From the NCBI RefSeq assembly GCF_022965805.1, contig NC_133106.1, positions 38,443,881-38,507,880 on the forward strand: DNA of 64,000 nucleotides, given 5' to 3'. This stretch comes from Primulina eburnea. Its lineage: Eukaryota > Streptophyta > Magnoliopsida > Lamiales > Gesneriaceae. The notes under the pieces were generated by a model. That model was not told the DNA's origin and made no database searches. It saw only the letters and a program-made list of their open reading frames with translations. The position numbers were made by a program, and so were the translations under genes. Positions 12,401-22,411 of this stretch are shown here, in pieces (positions within the stretch are counted from its first letter, which is position 1; each line of letters opens with the position of its first letter).

Positions 12401-15400
12401 GCATTGTTATACATGTCTTTGGCAACACTTTGTGGTGGATTAGGTGCACAGACAAAATGATAAGGGCATTAGGTTAAAAAACTATTTTCTTTCGCATCAT
12501 CTGGGCCGTTCGTTGAGCCTACCCTGATTCATAGACCCCTAGTTAACCAAGTTTGAGCCTCAGCCTTTTTTCTTTGAATGAAAATAACCACATTACAAGC
12601 CGTGATAAATCCTTTTTTTTTTGTTATCCCCCTTTTTTGAACCGTGAATTGGAGAATCATGTAAACTTTTCACAACTAGCATCACTCAATCCAAAATAGT
12701 GTAAATTGTTTGGATTTAGCCAATCTCAAATCCTTATAGTGCCGTCTACAAAAAAAACAAAAAACAAAAAAAAAAAACAAAAGATGGGAAAAAGAAGAGA
12801 AGTAGACGAAGTGAGAAAGAAAAAAGAGACGAAAAAAAAAAATAAAAAAAAATTACTCTTAATGTTATAACGAGGTTGAAGATGTTATTATTTGGATGCA
12901 ATTGTTTTTGTGAAAAGTGCGTATGATTTCTCCAATTCCAGAGCTCATTGTTCCTTTTTTATCCTACCTTACCCCTAGCCACATTACAACCCATTTATAG
13001 CCCTTTTTGTTTGTGTATTTTAATTTATTCATTTAGTGGAAGGATGCGATATATTTGCAAGCCTATGGTAAAAGTTTTCAATGCATTTGACATGAGAGTT
13101 TGTTGATATATATCCTAGACACTAATGAGCGGAATGAGCGAACCTTGTGAGGAGTTGTTAAATCCTGTGCATTTTACTTTCTACACATTCTGATTGCAGT
13201 GATTATTCATGATGTTATTTTGTGAGATGCTCTGAAATTAAAATGTTTTGTTGCATGAAAAAAAAAATGTTTTGCATAAGTAGAGGAAGCGGAAGGAGGA
13301 CGAAAAATTGAGATAATGAGTTGATCTATTTTATGCTTGAGGACAAGCATCGTTTAGGTGTGGGAGATTTTGATAGGCAAATAATAGTTAATATTTTATT
13401 TTCATATTTCCCGTATTTTAACCTCCGATATGTTTAATTGACACATTTTTTGTGTAATTTTATTGTAGGAGGAACTTTTACGGTCTTGGAGCAAATTTGA
13501 GCTAAAAAAGTGATGTTTATCACATTTGAAGTTTCCAAGATAGAGTTGAAAGTGAATGAGCAAACCAGAAGAAGTCCTGGAATAAGGCGTGGCCACGCCT
13601 TATGACGATACTTCAGCTGCCAAAAAAAAATTGCAAGAAGGGAAAATCTAAATAAAATATTATTTATTATTTTATATTATATGATTAGGGTTAATTGAGA
13701 GGTTAGTGGGCTTTTTAGTAAAAGTAATTTAGACCCAATTGACTATTCACACGTAAGAAAGGAAGAGGCGGCAAGAAGATTTCACTCACCAATCACCAAT
13801 CATCAATCCTCACGCACGAAGAAAAAGGCACAGGACTCCCATTTCCTCCCAACAAAAAAATAGTTTGCTTTTCTTTTATGTTTTCTTATTTATTTTTCAT
13901 GAATATTGTAGATCAAATTATGTTAGGCTAATTTTCTAAGTCTGATTCAAGGGATAGTCTACTGTTTAATTTTATCACTGTGAGGTTTTTGCACTTTAAT
14001 TTATTATTCTTGTTTGCCCAAATATTCGTTGATTTATGATTTAATTATATGAATGTTATACGTCAATTAATCTGACAATTTAACTTGATGTATGATTTTC
14101 TAATGCTAACCATAAATTCAGTGATCCGTAATTGTCATGAACGATTGGTACATGAGTAGCGATAGATTAGGCGTGTTGTGCTATCATAACATATTTAATC
14201 TAAATAAATCGGTGAAACTCGATCTATCAATTGCAGCTATCTCGATTGTTAGATTTTAGGATTAACTGTTTTCACGAAACCTAAATGCTATCTTTAATTA
14301 ATATGGAACGCTATCGTGCCCAGTTGATTATCGGTAAGTTTTGACTGGATGCTGGGTTCGGTCAATTAATTTAGGAAAACACAAGAATTTTAGCGGCTAT
14401 CCCTATTATTCTCAGGTTAATTGTTTGGAATAAAATGAATAAATGATTGGTTAACCGATGAACAGTGAGATAATTAAATAGTAGAATCCCCTTGAATCAG
14501 TATTTTTCTCGTATTAATTTCTTCAATTTATTCTCGTCGATTAATTTTCAATTCTAGATTCATTATTCTTTCTTGCTTGGTAATTTTAGTTTAGATTATT
14601 TTATTTAGTAATTATCAAAAACAAATCCCCCCTTTATTTATTTTTAGTATCAAAAGAAATAAATCTACCGTTCCCTGTGGATTCGACCCTACTCACCATT
14701 ACACTCGTTATTATTTAAAAGAGTAGGAATTAATTTGGTGGTCAACGACAGCACACCACTAGCATCAAGTGACTCTTCGGTAGCCTAAACCAGTCAAGAC
14801 ATAGCTGTACGAACAAGATCTCTAAGAAACTCCATTCAGTTCAACACACTTTGACAACAACCCATATTATTCTAACTCCACGGATTAAGCAACTCGTTAT
14901 GAGCAACTTATATTTCTGAAAGACTGGTCTGAAGGATGTTTTACTTTTAATTATTCAAAAATTCGCATTGGCCACTGAAGGTCATTCTGCACACATAAGA
15001 CTATTTTGTCCTCACATTTTCTTTGGAATAGAAGATTTGTCAACACAAGCATAAAAATAATGCACGGCAGAACTCACATGCGGATTAATTCATTTATCGA
15101 TCCTGCCTCTCGTCCAACATAAAAACTTCACGAACATATGAAATGTTAAAGAGTGCTACCCACATAAAAATCTATCAAAACTAATACTTAAAGATTCAGC
15201 TTTCCAACTTTCAAATTCCTAAAATTGTCAACTGATGCATACCATATTTCAAGCACTAGCTGCAATACCCTCTGGATTTCAACTATCGCTGACTGATTTT
15301 TTCCTTTCTTAAATTAGGCATGCCAATATCAATAGCTTTGTAAAGTTAACTTCCACGCCTTTTCCTAAAAAACAGGCATAAAGTAGAGAAGTTCATAACG

Positions 15401-16950
15401 ATATATACCTTCCACACTGTTGGACGAATCCCAGCTCCATCAGGAATCCCCTGAGATGCTAGCCTCCGTATTTCTCCCATATTTATAATCTTCCTTGACA
15501 ACTAGTAGTTAAAAATAAACAGGAAGAAGTCATGCGATTGATAAGATCATCCAAAAAAAGGAGAAAGCACCTCATACATGTTTTAAATGATGAAAAAAGA
15601 AGAGAGCACAGCCTATATTTTTAATCCAAATGAGAAAAATGTTTATATATCATAATCCTGAGATCACCGACCACACACATGGGAGATAAATCCACCTTTC
15701 CGAATGAATAGAAGTTCAGTTGAAACAAACTGAATGCCTAGGAAGTATAGTCCTATTGTAGATAGGCATGGCCACATGGTATATAATTTTGAATATTAAA
15801 GGAGACATCTCAAGCCATCGTTAGTTTCCTCCACTAAAATGAGAACCAAGTTGAAAGTCTTCATGTTTTTCAAAGGAGACTCTCAAACATGAACAGGAAA
15901 TAGGAGAAGGCACTTACTCACCGAAAGCATTATCCCATAAGATTCGAGAGTAATTTCACATTTGCCTGGATTTTGCATGGAAATATTCAAAATATGTTTA
16001 TCCAATTCATTTCGATGGCGGGTTTGTAATTGCAATCCTACTTCTCTGTTTGGAAAGAATTAAATTGAAAATAGTTTGACAAGATTTAACTTGAAGAAAT
16101 GGTTAGAAGCGTTGATTAGTGTTCAAATCATAAGCAGGAATAGAAATTTTCCTTCTTGTTTAAATCACGGGGAAAGAAGAGAGACCGAACATCAACATAT
16201 GGTATCACCTTGTGGCTAAGCTTGTGTGAACGACCTATAAGTGACGGCGTGCAATATAAAGATTAATGGTATGCCCATTCTATTACGGAGAACTTGACAC
16301 ACCAACGAAAACCATGGGCAACAGCAACTACAGATATTTATCAATAAGTCAATACATTCAATCCTCCTTACAAAATCTAAGATTGATCGCTAGGGGAAGG
16401 GACTGAGTCAGCATCTTTTTCGCTTTATTCATTGCCACTAACACCCGAATAATGATTCTTAACCATGTAACTAGATCAATCTGCACGAAAAATATCTTCT
16501 AATTTCTCTCTGAGGCTAAAAATGAATTCTTAAATAAACAATTTGCTTATTTAAGAGTCTTTAGAGATGGGTAGGAGAAGGGGGGAGAAAAACCTCTTGT
16601 AAAAGCTGAGCATTCCTAGAGACATCCTCAGCAGCAGGGCGCGGCGGCGGCCCAGCTGCGACCACACCACCAGAAGAAGCGGTAGAGTGGGCTGAGAAGC
16701 TTCCATTTTCATCATCATTGTAAGAAACGCTACCATCATTACCATGACTACCACTCAGCAGATCCCCATCTTCCCCTTTCGCAGCAGCAGTAGACGCGTT
16801 AGAAGTACTGGGAGACTCCGGCCGTGCAACCACCGCCGGCGGTTCGACAATAGCGGAGCCAGGGTTCTGTGGAGTCTGTGGTGACACCGGAGGTTGAGGA
16901 GCCGACCAAAGGGAGCTATTGAGCCATTCGGGCACCTTTTTGTTCACCAT
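3470..16950 (-). CDS. TBC domain RabGAP, TBC1D13-like
   Basis: GTPase-activating protein that stimulates GTP hydrolysis on Rab GTPases in membrane traffic. Nine exons (minus strand): 16594-16950, 15409-15501, 6796-6900, 6288-6434, 5983-6081, 5768-5896, 4581-4760, 4028-4144, 3470-3634. All introns are phase 0 and the protein is 463 residues. Residues 1-119 are a low-complexity Pro/Ser/Ala-rich leader beginning MVNKKVPEWLNSSLW. The TBC domain fills most of the rest. The arginine finger lies in IDRDVMRT (Arg248) and the glutamine finger in YVQGMNE (Gln288), so both catalytic residues are present. Later signatures are DNSVVGIRSTITRL, QFYAFRWITLLLTQEF and LQHYPSTNISHLLYVANNLR. Intron 2 (6901-15408) holds the LTR retrotransposon in antisense orientation. 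All splice sites and the frame are intact, so the gene is probably still functional. Domain and family are firm; the Rab substrate is unknown. Confidence 0.91.
7343..8706 (+). repeat. 5' LTR, truncated at its left end
   Basis: 1364 bp, matching 13394-14758. Against the 3' LTR it lacks the first 23 bases (starting TGATAGGCAAATAATAGTTA). The left flank, GAGCCTCTGTGG, does not resemble an LTR start. It ends in ACACCA and contains an 18-bp perfect palindrome core (AAGGCGTGGCCACGCCTT) near 7532-7549. Confidence 0.93.
8712..8729 (+). promoter_or_regulatory. Primer binding site of the retrotransposon
   Basis: TGGCGCCGTTGCCGGGGA, five bases after the 5' LTR. This is the usual PBS of plant Athila/Tat-type Gypsy elements, thought to pair with the 3' end of a tRNA (commonly given as tRNA-Asp). 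Confidence 0.85.
8771..11332 (+). CDS. Retrotransposon Gag-protease polyprotein
   Basis: 853 residues from the ATG at 8771 (MPRSSRTGKLEY); upstream in-frame sequence is PBS and a poly-T run, so this is the real start. Gag forms the particle and binds RNA; protease processes it. Residues about 10-90 are basic then acidic and low-complexity. A retrotransposon-gag capsid domain follows at about 100-300 (GLAGEDPHKHLKEF, AKDWLYYLP, FLEKFFPASR). A CX2CX4HX4C zinc knuckle starts at Cys325. A Gln/Pro/Tyr-rich linker leads to an aspartic protease at about 610-740, with active-site motif DLGASIN at 630-636 and ILLGRPFL later. The usual DTG/DSG is DLG here, as in Athila-type proteases. The ORF stops at TGA 11330-11332 with no pol in any frame. 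It is fully open, consistent with a young insertion. Confidence 0.93.
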   Translation: MPRSSRTGKLEYNPEIEKTAKRLRKEARLKRENQPSSSSPDLNVSSDSNGTESESDIDLEVERSESDEEKMAGQAQRTLRELANPNVIQQPLCIQFPTTDATFELKSGLIHLLPTFRGLAGEDPHKHLKEFHIVCTAMKPQGITEEQISLRAFPFSLADKAKDWLYYLPSGTITTWDNMKQQFLEKFFPASRAANIRKDICGIRQLQGETLYEYWERFKQLCASCPQHQIPEQLLVQYFYEGLSLFDRNMIDAASGGALVNKTPQEARALISNMAANAQQFGTRQDNPPRQVNEVIVTPIDQKLDSLTSLLEKLVVGQVQQAKACGTCAMVGHSTDTCPTLQEDPTQQVNAIGGFPGQPQHRYDPYSNSYNPGWKDHPNFSYRNQGGQQGYPQQNFHKYPSPAQASNSGMSLDEIVKALAENTQKFQQETRASIQNLSTQVGQLATSIHKLEAKNLGNIPSQTVVNPRENVSAITLRNCKELDVQEIGVQASIKQKEENEIKVEDKIINQDDAPKGTFSPQFEYKPIPPFPLALNRKCESIKELNDTLCRGEVNIPSLDAIKPVPRCAKILKELCTTKKRHKLKGCKREKVGEHVSAVIQKTIPIKCSDPGMFSIRCTIGDTRLEKAMLDLGASINVMPDSVYNYLELGPLTETDIVIQLADRSTVYPRGVIEDVLVKVENLVFPADFYVLDMETDDLNSQILLGRPFLKTSKSVIDVNSGTITMEFDGEIAKFNIYDTMKYPLSESTINTLDIANHLSQENSKFVDKNDLEEIIERHVENSNARFSLSDSQISKIERRLPPDRPKHVLMKKGGNIQGTQISKKFKENMHMLKFAMKIFKRDKVDKVTIYEPP
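11350..11573. repeat. Near-perfect long inverted repeat (95-nt arms)
   Basis: The arm at 11350-11444 is the reverse complement of 11479-11573. The 34-nt centre holds a 22-bp perfect palindrome (11451-11472, core AAGGCGTGGCCACGCCTT), so nearly all 224 nt can fold on itself. The left arm carries the post-pol motif, so the right arm is an inverted copy of it. Confidence 0.92.
11623..11678. repeat. Second, shorter hairpin with the same palindrome
   Basis: Flanks AGCAGAGGT and ACCTCTTCTGCT pair around another copy of the palindrome (11636-11657). It follows a run of A then T at 11587-11629. Apparently a diverged repeat of the centre of the larger hairpin. Confidence 0.75.
13353..13366 (+). promoter_or_regulatory. 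Polypurine-tract-like site before the 3' LTR
   Basis: TTTAGGTGTGGGAG lies four bases before the 3' LTR start (TGATAGGC, 13371). Position and purine content fit the plus-strand primer site. A second copy at 11974-11987 is not followed by an LTR. Confidence 0.55.
13371..14758 (+). repeat. 3' LTR (complete)
   Basis: 1388 bp, TGATAGGC to ACACCA, giving TG...CA termini. It matches the 5' LTR at all but four bases plus one inserted G (near 13509). The right flank begins CTAGC; no matching target duplication survives at the left end. Confidence 0.92.
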
Positions 16951-17141
16951 AGAGTATTTGCTTGAAAATCGATTGGATCGATAGCCGTATCGAGATTTTC
17001 CAACAGCAGCAAGAAAATCAATTATTAGAACCGAAGGGTTTGTGGAGAAGAAAACGACTTGAAGATTCGTGTTAAATTCGATTCGATCATCGAAATGATG
17101 TTTAACAGAGTATTGTTCTCTGTGTCTGTGTGCGCGCGAGC

Positions 17142-17158
17142 GAGAGAGAGAGAGAGAG
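17142..17158. repeat. GA microsatellite in the TBC gene leader
   Basis: Short GA run about 190 bp upstream of the TBC gene start codon, in its probable 5' leader or core promoter. CT/GA runs are common in plant leaders. Confidence 0.6.
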
Positions 17159-17181
17159 TTGACAGGTGGATTTGTTGCGAC

Positions 17182-17198
17182 CACGTGAGTTGCACGTG
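17182..17198. promoter_or_regulatory. Twin G-boxes upstream of the TBC gene
   Basis: Two CACGTG palindromes (17182-17187 and 17193-17198), 11 bp apart, about 235-250 bp upstream of the start codon. G-boxes bind bZIP and bHLH factors. Spacing near one helical turn suggests a composite site; function is inferred. Confidence 0.55.
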
Positions 17199-17329
17199 TT
17201 CGGGAGGTAGTCAGACATGTATTTTGTTTAGTTTTCGGTTTGATATTTAATTTTGATCGACCAAGTGCCACATGGCGTATCGCTTTATCGATGATATTTA
17301 ATGAAATTTTTCTAGATTTTGTATCCAAA

Positions 17330-18460
17330 TTTTACCCTAAAAATGTGGAACAATTTGGATCCTTCTCACAAAAAAAGCACTAAAACAATTTCATCAAAAT
17401 CTAAAACAACACTCAATGGAACATCCAACCTCATGAAATATGTGAACATTTGATAATGATCATAAGCTCGATTTTCTTGTCAACATTTTTTCGAGTAAAT
17501 ATATTGTAAATAATTTGTTCAATACGATTTATTTGATTAACATGTTTTGTAAACCACAATGTTAGATTTAGGTTTTATCTTATTCACTTAAAGAATGATG
17601 TCATAAAAAAATAAATAATAAACTATTATATATAAATGAGATTTTTATCTATAAGTAACGTCAAGATACCCATTTTGTACAGATATAATAAAACCCAAAA
17701 AATTTAATTTAATCCGTACATTTCTATTAAATACTGAGTATATGAATGGGTACCACAAAATATTTGCGTTTTTCTTCTAATAAATGACAATGGCAATGGA
17801 CGAACCACTAGAAGGGGACTTAGAATTATTTTACCCGTCAAAGTACAAGCACTAAAATCTACCGTGAATAATGCCATAGTTCTGGCATCCACGCTATGAA
17901 TAGTGAAAATTTTTATTCGAATTATGACTGCTATATAAATTCAGGCGTACATAGTCAAGTGGTGTTTTTGAATTTTAAAGTCCACAATTTTAATTTTTTT
18001 ACAAAAATTCGTATGATCGTCCCACGGATCAATTTTATGTGACATATTTAATATCTGATCCGACCAATAAAAATTAATATTATTTAATTTTTATGTCAAA
18101 TGTATTATTTCTCATTGAAGGTCAATCCATCTCATATATATTATACATAATATTTACTCATAAAAAAATATTGATTTACCTTTTTCATTATTTTTTATTT
18201 AAAAAAATCAAAATAATTGGTATCATATCACGTAGACTAAAACAATATGGCGACATGATATTTCGAAGCCTTAATGAATTCAATCGGGCATCCTTGCGAA
18301 ACAGATTTAGCGGATAACCCAATATCCCACATCCATAATGACACGTGTACTTAATGCTCGTTATTTTAAACATGTGGATAATATAGATGCAAAAATACGA
18401 TCTAACACATCTTATATATGGAGATCTATATATCATGTGAAGTTGAGATCTTATTATTAA
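17330..18460. other. AT-rich intergenic DNA
   Basis: No gene, RNA or structured repeat recognised. Short ORFs here have no family character. Confidence 0.5.
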
Positions 18461-18467
18461 TGGATTA

Positions 18468-19260
18468 ATGTGGCGAGTGGGAAATAGGCATCATATTAAA
18501 GCTTATTCTGATTGTTGGATTCCAAAGATGGTATCTGGACAGAGTTCTTTGAATGGATTGAAGGGGCTTTGATGGTAATTGATTTAATCTCGTCATACAG
18601 GAATTGGATCGAAAGAGACGTATTGTGTTTTTTTCTCCTCTTTTGAAGCAAAATACATACTTTACATTTCATTACCGAGCCAAATAATGGAAGATAATCG
18701 ATATTGGAAAAATAGAAATATAGGGTAATACTCTGTTAAATCTGGATATCATCTTAATTGATTATTTTGAAGCTCTCATTTCATAATCGACCAATACATT
18801 GAAATCTTGGTGGAAACTGATATGGATCTCCATATTGTCATAAGGTTTGTATCTTCTTTTTATGGAGCATGCAAAGATTTTATACTGATTGAATTGAATT
18901 TATTTAGGTGTCATATCCAAGTGAACGACTGTTGTTCCTTCTGAAGAGCAAGGGAAGCTTCGACTGGTCATTGTTTTTTTTTGTCTTAAAGTTAAAGAAG
19001 CTTGAAAATATAATGTATTTTGTCCTTGTTTACAAAAAAAATGCAAAAAACAATCATTTTTGTATTGTGGCGTGGTTTTGACTTTTGAAGGACCATTTTT
19101 CAAAAACTAACTTTGAGTTGTTTGTTATGCAATTATGTGTCATTTGGAAAGATATTTCTGATTGGAAACATAATCCCAGAAATATCAATCAGTCGCTTAA
19201 CTGCTTAAGGTCATTTTGTTTTCTTTTTATCTTGAGTAATTTTAGAGATGAAAACTAAAG
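18468..19260 (+). pseudogene. Decayed LINE (non-LTR retrotransposon) 3' part
   Basis: Broken frames recall the C-terminal part of plant LINE ORF2. MWRVGNRHHIKAYSDCWIPK (18468 on) fits the W-R-V-G-x-G block. Further pieces recall the zf-RVT segment (a KSWWKLIW-like run and an MEHAK-like run near 18810-18880) and the start of the RNase H part (FELFVMQLCVIWKDIS, around 19100-19165). Many stops and frame changes; clearly dead. Identification rests on family pattern only. Confidence 0.6.
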
Positions 19261-20052
19261 TAATTCTTCATTACGGTAGTTTTATGAGAATTCGTAATGT
19301 TAGTAGATGTTTGAACATGGTCGTTAATTGTTTGATATATTTTGCGTTGTCTTACACTTTCCTGTTTTATTTGGGTTGAAGGTGTTTATCCATTTTAGTT
19401 TATGAATGTAGCTTTTTTAGGATTTGTCTAATGAATAGATTGGTTTCTTTTTTTAAAAAAAAATTCCCTAAAAATGTGATGTGTATTGAGTTCGTGAGCC
19501 CTTAAACACAGTCTCAATTATCAAACAAACAATAAAATTATTGGCCATTGAATATTATTCATCCCAATTTTAGTTTATAATACTATTCCAATGTCAATTT
19601 ACACACAAAATCATAAAATCCGTTTGTATGGTTAAGCTAGCTATCAAATATCATACGTATAATTTATATTGTTTTATTTTAAATTTAAAACATTGTCCGT
19701 TAGTTAACAACATTTTATCAATGTAGTACTTCAAAAGCTGATTTTTGTACTTAAACATATCAATTTTTTAATTTACTAATGTTATATTATTAAATAATTA
19801 ATGATGTCAAAAGAACAAAATATATCATATCTAAGTCATATGAAGTCCAAATGATTTGAAATCAAGTAATAAAGTAGAAAACTCAAAGATATAGAAATTT
19901 CATATTCTGAGCTTTAATAAATTTGATCGTTTGACCGATCTGGACGAGTATATCGTTGTTGAAAATGTTAAATATTATATATATATATTTAAAAAAATAA
20001 AAAAAAATAAAAAGTTAAGTCCGTGTATTCAATTAATAATAGACAAACATAA
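19261..20052. other. AT-rich intergenic DNA
   Basis: Low-complexity AT-rich sequence with A- and T-runs. Nothing recognised. Confidence 0.5.
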
Positions 20053-20236
20053 GAGTATGTTTCTTGTAAGACGATCTCACGAATCTTTATTTGTGAGACG
20101 GGTCAACCCAATCATATTCATAATAAAAAGTAATACTCTTAGCATAAGAAGTAATATTTTTTCATGGATGACCCAATTAAGAGATCCGTCTCACAAAATA
20201 CGACCCGTGAGACCGTCTCACACGAGTTTTTGTCCA
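20053..20236 (+). mobile_element. Palindromic MITE-like repeat, copy A
   Basis: About 180 bp. Both ends carry GTGAGAC/GTCTCAC motifs, and the left 40 bp (GTAAGACGATCTCACG onward) is an imperfect inverted copy of the right end (CGTGAGACCGTCTCACAC). The centre reads TTCATGGATGACCCAA. Four more copies of this family occur in the window. Non-coding. Confidence 0.7.
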
Positions 20237-20606
20237 AACATAAACAACATAGAGGAGGGAGAAAGACAAGTATATAAGATTTTCGATTTTCTTTTCGACT
20301 TTGTGATTATCGGTTTATCAAATCGACGAATCGATTTCAGTTACGGGATTGTTGATACGAGATTTTTGATTGGAGGCATAAATTTTATGTTTTTGGTGAG
20401 ACTCGAAATTCGTCAATTTTTTAAATAAAATCAGAAAAATTATTAAATCATACTGAAAATTGAATATAATTGGATAATGTATGATTTTAACGAAAAATAC
20501 AATATTATTGTTGAGTTATTTGAAATTATTCTCCATTTATTATAATGATTATTCGTTTAATTGAAATTGAGAATGTTGTTTGTTGGTTGTTTTTTAATAG
20601 GTTCGA

Positions 20607-20785
20607 AGGTCTTTTGTGAGACGATCTTACGAATATTTAGTTGTGAAGATGGTCAACCCTATCGATATTCACAATAAAAAATAATACTTTAGCTAAAAAG
20701 TAATTTTTTTTGGATGATCCAAATAAGAGATTCGTATCATAAAATACGATATGTGAGATCATCACACACAAATTTTTGATTATAA
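20607..20785 (+). mobile_element. Palindromic MITE-like repeat, copy B (diverged)
   Basis: Same orientation and layout as copy A, with more substitutions (for example GTGAGATCATCACACAC at the right end). Probably an older insertion. Confidence 0.62.
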
Positions 20786-20869
20786 ATACATATATTTGAA
20801 GTTTACCAAATATGTCATTTTTTGATACAAAATTGTCGTTGTCTTATATATGATTTGATTTTGTATTAG

Positions 20870-21210
20870 ATTCTCATTCTTCACCTGATACAATTCCAAA
20901 AACCGATTTCCCTTTCCTAAACCCCCATACCCGTTGGCCACCTCACACCGCCCGATTCGCCGCCTTCCTCCACCGGAATTCCGAAATTGGTTGTGGGGTT
21001 TTGAAGCCGACGTTTCAAGCTTCATTTTGGTAAGGAGTAGAGCGAGCACCAAGCTCGAACCTGTCGCCGGAAACCTACATTGTAGGCTGTGGGTAGCTCG
21101 ACTTATGCTTGCACATAAAGTTTCAAGCTTTGCTCCTCCTTCCTCGCGATTTCACTCCTGACAGTCTTTAAGAAGTTTTGGAACTTCCCAGATTTGGGTG
21201 AGCAGATTTA
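20870..21210 (+). other. GC-richer leader-like segment upstream of BDP1
   Basis: This stretch is clearly richer in G and C than its neighbours and reads open without an ATG from about 20934 to 21161. A donor-like GGTGAGC sits near 21196, and a good acceptor (TTTTGATCAG, 22391-22400) lies just before the BDP1 start codon. A spliced non-coding 5' exon of BDP1 is the simplest reading. It could also be an unrelated small transcript. Confidence 0.35.
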
Positions 21211-22411
21211 TTCGAATTTGTTCTGTTTTTGCGAATATTGTTCGATTCTAATTGGTTGTATTTCGGAATGAGTACAGATTATTCGTGGAAAGAAGGTATA
21301 TTCCAAAATTTCAGTTTGTGTTCCGAGGTGTTAAAAACATTTGGGACTGAAAATTTTCGATTTATGATTGCATTGTGGATCATAGTTCTATTTTATGATA
21401 TTATGGCACATTTAGTTTGACCTTTCTCAACTGAGATTCGGGAAATAATTTGTTTGGTTGAAACTTTACTTCGATTGGAGTAAAATGTAACTTCATTGTG
21501 AATTATCGAATTAATGAGATTTTACCGATGCTTGAATATAAACTTTATTGATTTTGGAAATTGATGCAATTTAAATTAAAATATATGAGCTTGAGCATTT
21601 TAGTTGAATCTTGAACGTTATTTTGAAACTTACAAGTTGCTCTGGTAATTTTATTAAACTTGAACTCGAGGTTTGATTTGTGATATCCAAGCTTATTAGT
21701 TATTAGGAGAGGATTTATATGATATGTTAAGCTCAAACGAATATTTTGAGTATATTGTCAACTCAAGCTCATATAATTTTTTTTAGTTTTCGTTGTTTAC
21801 ACTTATTAATTCATATTAATTGATAATAAAATATTAATCAGGACCCGTACTCTCATAAAATATTGCTCCTATGAATTCCACACACTATAAGTTTCATCAC
21901 ACAGTATTATATATCCACCTCTTTAAAAATTTTCACTCCAATTACGTCTAATTCAGTTAACCCTATCCACGGTTTGTAGGAGATGGTGGAGAGCGTTTTG
22001 TTCTCTCTCTGTTCTTATTTTGTCAATTCAGAGGTAATTTTCTTTTGTTCGCTTATGATGTAAAAATTCAGCAGCGAGATTGAGATTTAGGATTGATTTT
22101 GGGAATAGTGATTCTGCGTTGATCAGAACGATAGATTCTACCTTTCTGAAACCAATTTTAAGGATCAGCACAAAGGATATTTTATTTTCTTTTTTTATCA
22201 TTGGGGTTACATTTTCTAAGATGCGGTTGGTATGTTTTGATGATTAGACATATCATATAACTGTGAAATATGTCGTTATTTTTCTTTAATTTCGACCTTT
22301 TTCTTGTTCTAGCCTTTTAGAAAATTTTATATTGTCGGCCTCTTTGGTACCTGAAACTTTTTGTCCTGGTGGTCTTACTTGCTAGATTCGTTTTGATCAG
22401 CTAATACATAG
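21211..22411 (+). other. Probable BDP1 leader intron/promoter
   Basis: AT-rich DNA with a pyrimidine-rich patch near 21970-22035 ending in a donor-like GAG|GTAATT, which may be an alternative leader exon. No coding potential seen. Confidence 0.35.

Larger units (their letters stand above)
11333..13370 (+). other. Non-coding 3' internal region of the retrotransposon
   Basis: It holds the post-pol motif, two hairpins (11350-11573 and about 11623-11678), A- and T-runs, a GC-rich patch (11741-11860) and two copies of a TTTAGGTGTGGGAG tract (11974-11987 and 13353-13366), each after TTGAGGACAA. Only the second abuts an LTR. No ORF of note. The pol genes of the autonomous relative are missing. Confidence 0.75.
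7343..14758 (+). mobile_element. Non-autonomous Ty3/Gypsy (Athila/Tat-like) LTR retrotransposon, gag-protease only
   Basis: A 7.4-kb element in TBC intron 2 on the strand opposite the host gene. It has a 5' LTR (7343-8706), PBS (8712-8729), one gag-protease ORF (8771-11332), a roughly 2-kb non-coding region with hairpins, a purine-rich tract (13353-13366) and a 3' LTR (13371-14758). No reverse transcriptase, RNase H or integrase motifs are visible. The pol region appears deleted, because the GGGAGGCAACCCA motif usually found after pol in this group follows gag almost directly (11386-11398). The LTRs differ by four substitutions and one 1-bp indel over about 1.36 kb, so insertion is recent. 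It would need pol from a related autonomous element to move. Structure is firm; the lineage is inferred from the PBS and protease type. Confidence 0.92.

Noticed and set aside
16561..17328. 255-codon ORF extending the TBC gene upstream
   Set aside because: The part before MVNKKVPEW is 5' leader/promoter with a GA run and G-boxes; family members begin near MVxKxVPxWL.
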